From the NCBI GenBank assembly GCA_022376925.1, contig JAIOJX010000001.1, forward strand, positions 36,240,170-36,304,169: a DNA stretch of 64,000 nt, read 5' to 3'. The DNA is from Tragulus kanchil. Lineage: Eukaryota; Chordata; Mammalia; Artiodactyla; Tragulidae. How positions within the stretch are numbered: position 1 is the first letter of the stretch; every line of letters begins with the position of its first letter. Made by a program: the position numbers and the translations under genes. Positions 1 to 10,239 of the stretch are shown here, piece after piece. The notes beneath the pieces are model-generated. The model searched no databases. It saw nothing but the letters and a program-made list of their open reading frames with translations, and had not been told where the DNA came from.

Positions 1-133
1 ATCATCTGCTTCTATTTCACATCAACATTCTTTGCTGGCTTTTCAGATTGGACAAGTTGTCCTGGAACAGAATCTTAAATACTTTTTATTGAAGTCTTTA
101 TTGAATTTATTACAACATCATGTATTTTATGTT

Positions 134-254
134 TTGGTGTTTTGGCTAGGAGGTGTGCAATGCAGGATCTCAGCTCCCTGACCAGGGATCAAACCCATGC
201 CCCTTGCATTGAAAGGTGAAGTCACAACCACTGGACCACAAAGAAGTCCCAGTC
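134..254 (-). mobile_element. tRNA-derived SINE remnant
   Basis: On the - strand it reads from a GGACTTCTTTGTGGTCCAGTGG-like head to a B-box-like GGTTTGATCCCTGG. This is the tRNA-Glu-derived head shared by ruminant SINEs. Repeated at 1222-1342 by duplication A. Confidence 0.7.
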
Positions 255-588
255 TTAGATTCTTAAAATTAAACTTTAAATATAATTTAAGAATCTATAA
301 CATATACTATTACCATGTAGTTAATTTCTATGCTTTTCTCTTGTTTCCTGGTGAGACCTACAAAATGTCAGGCAATGATATGCTTTATGAGTAACAGATT
401 AACAAACAAAACCATTCTGGATTTCTCTTTTCCATTTCCATCTTCAAGTTTTGGTGAAATTAGTGGCTTCATAATGATACATGTCACTCAATAAATATTT
501 CTTATTGAATGAAGGAATATACTGCTACACAAATAAATCTTAGAGAAGAGAGTAATGTGTAACTTCACTTTTCATTGTCTCTGTGCAG

Positions 589-681
589 TCCTGGAAGTGG
601 ATCCTTGCACCAGGCATTCTGTACATCTTTGAAAGGATCCTTCGATTCTACCGCTCCCAGCAGAAGGTTGTGATTTCCAAG
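589..681 (+). CDS. NOX1: NOX1 exon, end of last membrane helix (copy 1)
   Basis: The exon follows a CAG acceptor and ends before GTAAAG. It has 31 codons in phase 0, starting SWKWILAP and ending KVVISK. It covers the end of transmembrane helix 6 and the basic cytoplasmic turn (RFYRSQQK) that leads into the FAD domain. An identical copy lies at 1677-1769. The exon is a multiple of three, so two real copies would add 31 residues without a frameshift, but NOX proteins have only one such segment. Confidence 0.9.
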
Positions 682-1676
682 GTAAAGAATATGCACTTTC
701 TTTTTGCTGTGCTAAGAGTTCTGTCCTTCCTGATTATAGAAATAAACTGCCATGCCATCACCTTAACAGGAATAAATAAGAACTGGGAAAATTATAGTTC
801 CAATTGTGATTGAACAATTGTGCAAAAAAGAACATGACTTAGCATTGCTAGGAAATACATTTTTAGGAGCCCCTGTGGATATGGAAGCAGCCTGTTGCCT
901 TTGAGAAGATATGAGGGATAGAAAGGCTTTTTTTAAAAAAACAAAAACAAAAAAGTAGACGAGATAGAAAGTGTATTACTATGTTAGATGTTTTGAGCAC
1001 CTGAGAAAAGAGGCGATAAATAAATACCAAATTTTATATATTGTCATTATCAATAGTGTGAGCCACACACTTTTTTGTTTTGTTTTTAATCATCTGCTTC
1101 TATTTCACATCAACATTCTTTGCTGGCTTTTCAGATTGGACAAGTTGTCCTGGAACAGAATCTTAAATACTTTTTATTGAAGTCTTTATTGAATTTATTA
1201 CAACATCATGTATTTTATGTTTTGGTGTTTTGGCTAGGAGGTGTGCAATGCAGGATCTCAGCTCCCTGACCAGGGATCAAACCCATGCCCCTTGCATTGA
1301 AAGGTGAAGTCACAACCACTGGACCACAAAGAAGTCCCAGTCTTAGATTCTTAAAATTAAACTTTAAATATAATTTAAGAATCTATAACATATACTATTA
1401 CCATGTAGTTAATTTCTATGCTTTTCTCTTGTTTCCTGGTGAGACCTACAAAATGTCAGGCAATGATATGCTTTATGAGTAACAGATTAACAAACAAAAC
1501 CATTCTGGATTTCTCTTTTCCATTTCCATCTTCAAGTTTTGGTGAAATTAGTGGCTTCATAATGATACATGTCACTCAATAAATATTTCTTATTGAATGA
1601 AGGAATATACTGCTACACAAATAAATCTTAGAGAAGAGAGTAATGTGTAACTTCACTTTTCATTGTCTCTGTGCAG

Positions 1677-1769
1677 TCCTGGAAGTGGATCCTTGCACCA
1701 GGCATTCTGTACATCTTTGAAAGGATCCTTCGATTCTACCGCTCCCAGCAGAAGGTTGTGATTTCCAAG
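1677..1769 (+). CDS. NOX1: NOX1 exon, end of last membrane helix (copy 2)
   Basis: Exact repeat of the 93-nt exon at 589-681, offset 1,088 bp, with the same splice borders. It lies within the direct duplication 1-784 / 1089-1872. It is probably the same genomic exon assembled twice; the sequence does not show which copy is the true one. Confidence 0.85.
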
Positions 1770-1944
1770 GTAAAGAATATGCACTTTCTTTTTGCTGTGC
1801 TAAGAGTTCTGTCCTTCCTGATTATAGAAATAAACTGCCATGCCATCACCTTAACAGGAATAAATAAGAACTTGAGGGAAATATATCTCAGTTCCTCTGC
1901 TGCTGGACAGAACTGGAGAGGTGTGGCAGAAATCATCAGCACTG

Positions 1945-2280
1945 GTCCATGTCAGAAGCCACTAATAGGCGGTCTACACCATATCTCTGTAGCTCTCCAG
2001 GCTCCTCTGTCCATGGGATTCTCCAGGCAAGAATATTGGAGGGTAGCCATTCCCTTCTCCAAAACTTTGGCCACCTGGTACAGAGCCGACTCATTGGAAA
2101 AGACCCTGATGCTGAGAAAGATTAAGGGCAGGTGACAGAGGATGAGATGGTTGGATAGTATCACCAACTCAACGGACATAAGTATGGGCAAAGTCTGGGA
2201 GATAGTAAAGCACAGGGGAGCCTGGTGTGCTGCAGTCCACGGGGTGGCAAAGAGTTGGGCATGACTAAATGACTGAACAA
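1945..2280 (+). mobile_element. BovB/Bov-A-related fragments
   Basis: An antisense Bov SINE piece (about 1970-2070) is followed by a + strand BovB 3' end (AAAAGACCCTGATGCTGAGAAAG to GACTGAACAACAGC). The second part recurs at 3183-3370. Sits in a NOX1 intron. Confidence 0.65.
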
Positions 2281-2589
2281 CAGCAAGAATGCCATATCTA
2301 GCCCACAGACATATTTTGTTTGGCCCACACACTGATTGTTGTGAAAGTCGAATTGGTTGCTGACATTCAGAAACCTGGATGGAGGCTTTCACATCAAAAA
2401 AAAAAAAAAAAAGGCCATTTCTTGTTGCTTTTCCATTTTAGCCAGTTATACCACAGGGAATTGTATTCAGTATTCGGTAATAATCTATAGTGGACTTTAA
2501 TGTGAAAATTATAACCGAATCACGTGGCTGTACTCCTGGAATTAAGACAATATTGTAAGTCAACTATGCATCAATTTTTAAAACTGGCA

Positions 2590-2710
2590 TTTCTAGGAGG
2601 GAAATGGGAGGGAAGTTCGAGAGGGAGGGGACATATGTATACCTATGACTGATTCAGGTTGATGTGTGCTAGTAAACAACAAAACTGTTAAAAGAAAAAA
2701 AAAAGAATCA
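2590..2710 (+). mobile_element. L1 3' end fragment
   Basis: Bovid L1 3' UTR-like motif (GGGAGGGGACATATGTATACC, CTGATTCAGGTTGATGTGTG) followed by an A-rich tail. The second copy (3677-3795) differs at several positions, unlike the surrounding sequence. Confidence 0.55.
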
Positions 2711-2905
2711 AACAACTGGATAATGCTGTCTCAGTTCTGTGGTGCAACCATTGTCTGGACTTGGTAACTGCTGCCCCCTTCTGAAAGGTCTTGTGCTTGC
2801 AATTTACTGTCATCACCAGCCCTCCAGCTTTACTCATTTACTTTATCCGCTTACCCCTGTCGCAGTTTGAATTTGCTGCTTTGGGCCTCTCTGCTTCGTT
2901 CATAG

Positions 2906-3141
2906 GTTGTTATGCACCCATCCAAAGTTTTGGAATTGCAGATGTACAAGCATGGCTTCAGCATGGAAGTGGGACAGTATATTTTTGTTAATTGTCCCTC
3001 AGTCTCTTACTTGGAGTGGCATCCCTTTACCCTGACCTCTGCTCCAGAGGAAGACTTCTTCTCCATTCATATCCGAGCAGTGGGGGACTGGACAGAAAAT
3101 GTCATAAGGACTTTTGAACAACAGCATTCACCCATTCCCAG
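2906..3141 (+). CDS. NOX1: NOX1 exon, FAD-binding domain (copy 1)
   Basis: Begins after CATAG at [11 protein letters not shown] and ends inside an arginine codon before GTAGGT (phase 2). It encodes the flavin-binding beta-barrel, including [14 protein letters not shown], the conserved His-Pro-Phe-Thr motif that contacts FAD in NOX/ferric-reductase enzymes. The length of 236 nt is not a multiple of three, so splicing two copies in series would shift the frame. Confidence 0.9.
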
Positions 3142-3992
3142 GTAGGTCCCTTAAGAGAGACAAACAGCAAAAAAAATTTACCGGAAAAGACCCTGATGCT
3201 GAGAAAGATTAAGGGCAGGTGACAGAGGATGAGATGGTTGGATAGTATCACCAACTCAACGGACATAAGTATGGGCAAAGTCTGGGAGATAGTAAAGCAC
3301 AGGGGAGCCTGGTGTGCTGCAGTCCACGGGGTGGCAAAGAGTTGGGCATGACTAAATGACTGAACAACAGCAAGAATGCCATATCTAGCCCACAGACATA
3401 TTTTGTTTGGCCCACACACTGATTGTTGTGAAAGTCGAATTGGTTGCTGACATTCAGAAACCTGGATGGAGGCTTTCACATCAAAAAAAAAAAAAAAAAG
3501 GCCATTTCTTGTTGCTTTTCCATTTTAGCCAGTTATACCACAGGGAATTGTATTCAGTATTCGGTAATAATCTATAGTGGACTTTAATGTGAAAATTATA
3601 ACCGAATCACGTGGCTGTACTCCTGGAATTAAGACAATATTGTAAGTCAACTATGCATCAATTTTTAAAACTGGCATTTCTAGGAGGGAAATGGGAGGAA
3701 AGTTCAACAGGGAGAGGACGTATGTATACCTATGACTGATTCAGGTTGATGTGTGACAGCAAACAACAAAACTGTTAAAAGAAAAAAAAAAGAATCAAAC
3801 AACTGGATAATGCTGTCTCAGTTCTGTGGTGCAACCATTGTCTGGACTTGGTAACTGCTGCCCCCTTCTGAAAGGTCTTGTGCTTGCAATTTACTGTCAT
3901 CACCAGCCCTCCAGCTTTACTCATTTACTTTATCCGCTTACCCCTGTCGCAGTTTGAATTTGCTGCTTTGGGCCTCTCTGCTTCGTTCATAG

Positions 3993-4228
3993 GTTGTTAT
4001 GCACCCATCCAAAGTTTTGGAATTGCAGATGTACAAGCATGGCTTCAGCATGGAAGTGGGACAGTATATTTTTGTTAATTGTCCCTCAGTCTCTTACTTG
4101 GAGTGGCATCCCTTTACCCTGACCTCTGCTCCAGAGGAAGACTTCTTCTCCATTCATATCCGAGCAGTGGGGGACTGGACAGAAAATGTCATAAGGACTT
4201 TTGAACAACAGCATTCACCCATTCCCAG
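3993..4228 (+). CDS. NOX1: NOX1 exon, FAD-binding domain (copy 2)
   Basis: Repeat of the exon at 2906-3141, offset 1,087 bp, with the same 236-nt length and splice sites. It lies in the duplication 2096-3157 / 3183-4244. The exon is identical between copies as far as I can read, whereas an L1 3' end in the neighbouring intron differs at several bases. Confidence 0.85.
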
Positions 4229-4442
4229 GTAGGTCCCTTAAGAGCAGCAGAGACCCAGACCAGAACAGACAGGCAGAAAAGAGACAGCAGTTCCTCGATG
4301 AACCTTAAGTCCGGGAGAATGGAATATGATGAAAATTAACAGGCAACAGTCAGCTGCGGAACAGTTATACCTCTGGGAGGATGTTTGAGGTTGTGGGCAG
4401 GGGTGAGACTTCACTTGTCCAGTGTCTTCTGCTTTCTGCCAG

Positions 4443-4605
4443 GGTTCAGGTGGATGGTCCCTTTGGCACTGTCAGTGAGGATGTTTTCCAGTATGAAGTG
4501 GCTGTGCTGGTTGGAGCAGGAATTGGGGTTACCCCCTTTGCTTCCATCTTAAAATCCATCTGGTACAAATTCCGGCACAGAGATCACAGCCTCAAAACAC
4601 AAAAG
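4443..4605 (+). CDS. NOX1: NOX1 exon, start of NADPH-binding domain (copy 1)
   Basis: Follows TGCCAG and completes the split Arg codon. It reads VQVDGPFGT then [16 protein letters not shown], the glycine-rich nucleotide-binding loop of ferredoxin-reductase-like NADPH domains. It ends SLKTQK before GTACAC. At 163 nt (phase 2 in, phase 0 out) a doubled copy would break the frame. Confidence 0.9.
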
Positions 4606-4944
4606 GTACACTCCTGAATACTACTTTTTGTCTGCTCTGAGTCTGTTAGGTCCACTGCTTTCATGGTCTACGCTCTTTACAGTCGGTAAGAGAGTGGAGC
4701 TATGAGACTGATCAATTCTCCCTGCCTCGGTATTCACTTCTACAGAGTAACTATAAGAACTGGGTCTTATTTCAACTGGACTTTAAAAGCATCTTGAACC
4801 AAAGCTGACGCTCAAGCTCTTTCTATAAGGAAGTTGTCAGGAGGTGTACAGCTCTGTAGAAGTGTTTTTTTCCTGCTCACCATAGACTTGATCAACAAAT
4901 ACAGTGTATATGTACATAATCATGTCACCAAAGTGTACATTGTT

Positions 4945-5062
4945 GTTGGTCAGTTGCCAAGTTGTGTTCGCCTTTTTGCAACCCCATAGTCTGCAGCACG
5001 CCAGGCTTCCCTGTCCTTCACCATCTCCTGGACTTTGCCCAAGTTCATGTCCATTGTAAGGG
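4945..5062 (-). mobile_element. Bov-A type SINE, antisense
   Basis: Reads TGCAACCCCATAGTCTGCAGCACGCC and on to GTCCTTCACCATCTCC, the usual antisense end of Bov-A/BovB. It lies just upstream of a NOX1 acceptor. Copy at 6037-6154. Confidence 0.7.
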
Positions 5063-5100
5063 GCACTTAATAAGGCTATATTCTCTTTTGCTGATTCCAG

Positions 5101-5247
5101 ATTTATTTCTACTGGATCTGCAGGGAGATGGGTGCTTTTTCTTGGTTCAACGATCTATTGGCTTCCCTGGAACAGGAGATGGAGGAATTAGGAAAAGTGG
5201 ATTTTCTGAACTATCATCTCTTCCTCACTGGATGGGACAGCAACTTT
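5101..5247 (+). CDS. NOX1: NOX1 exon, NADPH domain middle (copy 1)
   Basis: Starts right after GATTCCAG with [16 protein letters not shown] and ends WDSNF before GTGAGT; 49 codons in phase 0. It covers the strand-helix segment of the NADPH domain with the conserved YWICRE and FLTGWD motifs. This copy reads AFSWF, as in the human protein, whereas copy 2 reads AFAWF through one T-to-G difference. Confidence 0.9.
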
Positions 5248-5534
5248 GTGAGTTCAAACAACACACTAATTCCTTAAGACGAATGAAAAAATATGCTGAC
5301 TAGAAGTAATTATTTCTATGGACGCCGAACAGTTTGTAGGTCCCTCCAAGACCAGAACAGACAGGCAGAAAAGAGACAGCAGTTCCTCGATGAACCTTAA
5401 GTCCGGGAGAATGGAATATGATGAAAATTAACAGGCAACAGTCAGCTGCGGAACAGTTATACCTCTGGGAGGATGTTTGAGGTTGTGGGCAGGGGTGAGA
5501 CTTCACTTGTCCAGTGTCTTCTGCTTTCTGCCAG

Positions 5535-5697
5535 GGTTCAGGTGGATGGTCCCTTTGGCACTGTCAGTGAGGATGTTTTCCAGTATGAAGTGGCTGTGCT
5601 GGTTGGAGCAGGAATTGGGGTTACCCCCTTTGCTTCCATCTTAAAATCCATCTGGTACAAATTCCGGCACAGAGATCACAGCCTCAAAACACAAAAG
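5535..5697 (+). CDS. NOX1: NOX1 exon, start of NADPH-binding domain (copy 2)
   Basis: Second copy of the exon at 4443-4605, offset 1,092 bp, with the same splice borders and reading. It sits in the duplication 4257-5283 / 5349-6375. Confidence 0.85.
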
Positions 5698-6192
5698 GTA
5701 CACTCCTGAATACTACTTTTTGTCTGCTCTGAGTCTGTTAGGTCCACTGCTTTCATGGTCTACGCTCTTTACAGTCGGTAAGAGAGTGGAGCTATGAGAC
5801 TGATCAATTCTCCCTGCCTCGGTATTCACTTCTACAGAGTAACTATAAGAACTGGGTCTTATTTCAACTGGACTTTAAAAGCATCTTGAACCAAAGCTGA
5901 CGCTCAAGCTCTTTCTATAAGGAAGTTGTCAGGAGGTGTACAGCTCTGTAGAAGTGTTTTTTTCCTGCTCACCATAGACTTGATCAACAAATACAGTGTA
6001 TATGTACATAATCATGTCACCAAAGTGTACATTGTTGTTGGTCAGTTGCCAAGTTGTGTTCGCCTTTTTGCAACCCCATAGTCTGCAGCACGCCAGGCTT
6101 CCCTGTCCTTCACCATCTCCTGGACTTTGCCCAAGTTCATGTCCATTGTAAGGGGCACTTAATAAGGCTATATTCTCTTTTGCTGATTCCAG

Positions 6193-6339
6193 ATTTATTT
6201 CTACTGGATCTGCAGGGAGATGGGTGCTTTTGCTTGGTTCAACGATCTATTGGCTTCCCTGGAACAGGAGATGGAGGAATTAGGAAAAGTGGATTTTCTG
6301 AACTATCATCTCTTCCTCACTGGATGGGACAGCAACTTT
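6193..6339 (+). CDS. NOX1: NOX1 exon, NADPH domain middle (copy 2)
   Basis: Second copy of the exon at 5101-5247, offset 1,092 bp. It has the same splice sites and length, with a single coding difference (Ser to Ala in AF[S/A]WF). It is the copy next to the downstream exons at 6528 and 13265. Confidence 0.85.
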
Positions 6340-6527
6340 GTGAGTTCAAACAACACACTAATTCCTTAAGACGAAGATCAGACAAAACATAATGCATGCT
6401 GACTAGAAGTAATTATTTCTTATAATTTGCTACCTGCTCTCACCTTCACACCCAAGGTTAAAAGGGGCTGAAGGAAGAGCAGCTATCAGGGTTTGCTTTT
6501 TCTAACTTTCTACTTCTCTGACTCCAG

Positions 6528-6652
6528 GCTGGTCATGCAGCATTAAACTTTGACAAGGCCACTGACATCCTGACAGGTCTGAAACAAAAAACCTCCTTTG
6601 GGAGACCTATGTGGGACAATGAGTTCTCTACAATAGCTACCACCCACCCCAA
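6528..6652 (+). CDS. NOX1: NOX1 penultimate coding exon
   Basis: Follows CTCCAG and reads [14 protein letters not shown] then [13 protein letters not shown], ending inside a Lys codon before GTAAGT. Known: this segment carries the conserved GRPMWDNEF stretch of the NOX2/NOX1 dehydrogenase domain. Single copy in the window; 125 nt, phase 0 in and 2 out, matching the last exon. Confidence 0.92.
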
Positions 6653-7135
6653 GTAAGTGTATTCTCCTCTAGTTAGTTGATTTTGCAGAATTAGGTTTAG
6701 GAAAAGTATTACAGCATGTTGAGCAGTCTTGGGAAAAGATCTTTGGGGCCAAAACTATTTGCACATAGCTTATATTCTTGCTTAAAAGTGAGGAAATTTT
6801 ATCTGAGATTTCAGTCATAGGGGTCTTGATCCTGAAACTGAAAAGATGTTTGCTATCCCCACCTCTATTCAAATAGTGAGACAAAAAACCCTCAGTTCTG
6901 GTTGTAATAATAAGTAAAATAGAGAACTGGAACTATTCAAAAGCATTGTTTTGGGCCAAAGCAATTCTGAAGAAAAAGAACAAAGCTGGAGGCATAACTC
7001 TCCCAGACTTTTAGTTAATACTACAAAGCCACAGTAATCAAAACAGCTTGGTATTGGCCCAAACATATACATCAATGGGACAGAACAGAGAGCCCAGAAA
7101 TAAATCCACACACTTAGGGCCAGTTTATTATTATT

Positions 7136-7434
7136 ATTTTTTTGCCAGTAAACAACTTAGTCTTTTATTTGCCCGAGGCCAGCTGTTGCAGGCACTGAGG
7201 CCCCAAGGCTTCCAGAGGGCTGGAGGGAGGAGGGACACGCCAGCCTGCCTACCAGGTGCTGCCTGCCCTACCCTGCTTCCTGCAGGAGGTGGAAGACGAA
7301 GGGGACACCTGCGCCATTGACTTTCAGTATGTGTGTTAGTTGCTCAGTTGTGCAACCCTTGGATCGCAGCCCACCAGGCTCCTCTGTCCATGGGGTTCTC
7401 CAGGCAAGAATACTGGAGTGGGTTGGGCCAGTTC
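7136..7434 (-). pseudogene. Composite retroinsertion: SINE piece plus gene 3' tail
   Basis: Flanked by GGGCCAGTT (7127-7135 and 7435-7443), a target-site duplication in the L1. On the - strand it starts in a Bov-tA sequence, passes into a GC-rich segment (7330-7170) unlike local DNA, then AATAAA (7169-7164) and an A-rich tail. This is the layout of a retrotransposed polyadenylated transcript. I do not recognise the parent gene; no credible coding frame remains. Confidence 0.55.
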
Positions 7435-8529
7435 ATTTTTGACAAAGGAAGCAAGAATATACAATAGAAAAAAGACAGTCTTTTCAGCAAGTGGTGCTAG
7501 GAAAGCTGGGCAGCCTCAGGTAAATCAATGAAGTTAGAACACTCCCTTACACTATGCACAAAAATAAACTCAAATTGGCTTAAAGAATCAAATATAAAAC
7601 AGGATACCATAAAACTCGTAGAAGAGAACTTAGGTAAAACGTTCTCAAACACAAGTTGTAGTAATATTTTCTTAGATCAGTCTCCCAAGGCAAAATAAAC
7701 AAATAAGATCTAATCAAACTTCACAGCTTTTGCACAGCAAAGGAAATCATAAACAAAATGAAAAGACAACCTGCAGACAGGGAGAAAATATCTGCAAGCA
7801 ACACAACTGACAAGGGCTTACTTTTCAAAATATATGGAGAACTCATACAATTCAGTATCAAAAAAACACTACCAAACTGAAAACCCTATCCAAAAATGAG
7901 CAGAAGACCTAAATAGACATTTCTGCAGAGAAGGCATATAGGTGGCCAATAGGCACATGAAAAGATTCTCCACATCACTAGTTATTAGAGAAATGCAAAT
8001 CAAAACTAAAAATGAAGTATCACTTTATACTAGTCAGAATGGTCACTGTCAAGTAGTAAATGTTGGAGAGGCTATGGAGAAAAGGAAATCCTCTGACAGT
8101 GTTAGTGGGAATGTGAATTAGTGAATCCTCTATGGAAAGCAGTATAGAGGTTTCTTTAAAAAACTAAAAATAGACTTACCATATGATCCAGCAATCCTAC
8201 TCCTTAACATATACCCAGAGAAAAATATAATTCGAAAAGATAGATGCCATCCTAATGTACATAACAGCAATATTTACAATAGTCAAGACACAGAAAATAA
8301 CCTAAACACCTATTGACAGATGAATGAATAAAGAGAATGTGATACACACACACACACAGACACACACACACAACATGGAATATTACTCAGATGCCATTTG
8401 CAGCAAGAATGGAAGGACCTAGGCATTATCATACTAAGTAAAGTAAGTCAATGACAATTATATAATATCACTTACATGTGGAATCTAAAAAAAAAGGTAC
8501 AAATGAACTTATTTATAAAACAGAAATGG

Positions 8530-8833
8530 GGCTTCCCTGGTGGTCCAGTGGGTAAGGACACTGCCCTGCAGTGCAAGGGGCACCGGTTGGATCCCTGGCC
8601 TGGGAAGATCCCACGTGCCGCGGAGCGGCTGGACTGATGTGTCCAATCACCGAGCCAGTGCTCTGCGACAGCAGAGGCCACTGTGATGGGAGGCCCACGC
8701 GGGCCAAAGAACAAAGATGGATGAAAATAGACAAATGAAAGACCAATAGAAGTGGCCTGCCCACCCTCCTCCCTCCCCACCCCCCAAAAAAATAAATAAA
8801 TAAATAAATGTTAAAAAAAAAAAGTAGCCCTTT
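8530..8833 (+). mobile_element. CHR-like young SINE
   Basis: tRNA-Glu-like head (GCTTCCCTGGTGGTCCAGTG), then GCCGCGGAGCGGCTGGACTG, GATGGGAGGCCCACG, AAAGATGGATGAAAATAGA and an (AAAT)n tail. A 13-bp direct repeat AAAACAGAAATGG flanks it (8517-8529, 8834-8846). Confidence 0.85.
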
Positions 8834-8945
8834 AAAACAGAAATGGACTCAAAGACAGAAAACAAAATTATAATTACCAAAGGAGAAAGGGGAAGGGGAG
8901 GGATAAATTGGGAGTATGGGTTAACAGATACACACCACTATATAC

Positions 8946-9177
8946 GGGCTTCCCTGTTGGCTCAGCAGTAGAGGAACCTCCTGCAAATTCAGGATGCACA
9001 GGAGACGTGGGTTCAATCCCTGGGTCAGGAAGATCTCCTGGAGGAGGTTATGGCAACCCACTCCAGTATTCTTGATGGGAGAATCCTATGGAGAGAGGAG
9101 CCTGTTGGGTTACAGTCCATAGGGTCACAAAGAGTTGGACAAACCCTCTGACTGAAGTGGCTTAGCATGCATGCATG
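8946..9177 (+). mobile_element. Bov-tA SINE
   Basis: Sense element from GGGCTTCCCTGTTGGCTCAG through GGCAACCCACTCCAGTATTC to AAAGAGTTGGAC. Inserted into the L1 near its 3' end. Confidence 0.8.
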
Positions 9178-9389
9178 CACCACATATTTTAAACAGATAA
9201 ACAGCACTGATTTACTGTATAGCACAGGGAAATAATAAGCTGTAATGGAAAAGAATCTGAAAGTGTAACCTGAAACTAACACAATGTTATAAATCAATTA
9301 CAATTAAATGTTTAAGAATGCATTGTTTCTGATCTTAAAGGCCTCTACTTAAAGTAACAAGGGTTTGGAGTGTATTAACTAGTTAACTG

Positions 9390-9512
9390 TGGAGAAGGAA
9401 ATGGCAAGCCACTCCAGTATTCTTGGAGAATCTCATGGATAGAGAAGCCTAGCGGGCTACAGTCCATGGGGTCTGAAAGAGTCGGACATGACTGAGCAAC
9501 TGAGCACACAAC
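9390..9512 (+). mobile_element. Bov-tA fragment
   Basis: Sense 3' half (GAGAAGGAAATGGCAAGCC to GACATGACTGAGCAACTGAG). The part from 9442 recurs at 10567 through duplication D. Confidence 0.75.
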
Positions 9513-10004
9513 TAGTTAACTGACGACCAACCTCCATTTTCTGAGGGGTTTTGAGACACACTGAAGCATGAAAATCAGTCATAAAACCAGCCATTCCAAC
9601 AGGAAGGAGATTAAGCTGATTGTATGAGATAAATTCCTGGAACAAGTTGGTGGGTAGGTGATGGTCTGTTCAATTTCACAGACATTATTAGTTACGTTCT
9701 ACACACGCTATTCTAGAAGATTTGGATATTGGAAGAAGAATAGGATACAGTTCTTGCCTTCAAGGAGCACATTTTTGTATTTCTCCTTTTTATTAAAAAA
9801 TTCAGGGTATATATAGTATATGTGTCTTTCATAAATGAAGAAAAATCAGATAAGCAAAAAGCAAAACAAAAAAAATCACTCTAAATCTCGCTATCCACTG
9901 GAGAACATTTTGATGTATAACCTTCTGTTTATTTTTTCCCCTTATGCCCCTTCTCTCTTTCTCTCCACATATGCACACATATACATGTGTATCTATTTAT
10001 ATAT

Positions 10005-10130
10005 GTTGTTTTTCAGTCATTCAGTCATGTCCAACTCTTTGTGACCCCACGGACTGTAGCACACTAGGTTTCACCATCTCCCGGAGCTTGCTCAAATTCA
10101 TGTCAGTTGAGTCAGTGTTGCCATCCAACC
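10005..10130 (-). mobile_element. Bov-A/BovB 3' end, antisense
   Basis: Reads TTCAGTCATTCAGTCATGTCC then GACTGTAGCACACTAGG. Copy at 11130-11255. Confidence 0.7.
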
Positions 10131-10239
10131 AGGGCAGCACACATTTTAACAAGAGATGTGTATAATCAACTCAAAGCAGAATGATGCACTGCAGGAAACA
10201 GGTACATAGGCATGGAGGTCAAGTCTATGCCCACATGCA

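Larger units (their letters stand above)
1..1872 (+). repeat. Duplication A: 1-784 / 1089-1872
   Basis: Direct copies, offset 1,088 bp, separated by 304 bp of unlike sequence. Includes a SINE remnant (134-254 and 1222-1342) and the 93-nt NOX1 exon. The left copy is cut by the window edge. Identity ends at 784/1872 (AACT then G versus T). Confidence 0.95.
2096..4244 (+). repeat. Duplication B: 2096-3157 / 3183-4244
   Basis: Direct copies of 1,062 bp, offset 1,087, with a 25-bp spacer. Contains a BovB/Bov-A 3' end, an A-run, an L1 3' end and the 236-nt NOX1 exon. Several differences cluster at about 2609-2675 in the L1 part; the rest reads the same. Confidence 0.95.
4257..6375 (+). repeat. Duplication C: 4257-5283 / 5349-6375
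   Basis: Direct copies of 1,027 bp, offset 1,092, with a 65-bp spacer. Contains two NOX1 exons and an antisense Bov-A SINE. The spacer holds a stretch (ATGCTGACTAGAAG and on) that also follows copy 2 at 6397, so it looks like a damaged continuation of the same locus. Confidence 0.95.
6905..9310 (+). mobile_element. L1 (5'-truncated, ORF2 end to 3' end)
   Basis: Sense L1 sequence runs from the conserved ORF2 stretch (ACAAAGCCACAGTAATCAAAACAG) to the 3' end (CTGAAACTAACACAATGTTATAAATCAA). It is interrupted by a composite retroinsertion (7136-7434), a CHR-like SINE (8530-8833) and a Bov-tA (about 8946-9177). Many stops; inactive. It makes up much of the last NOX1 intron. Confidence 0.8.
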
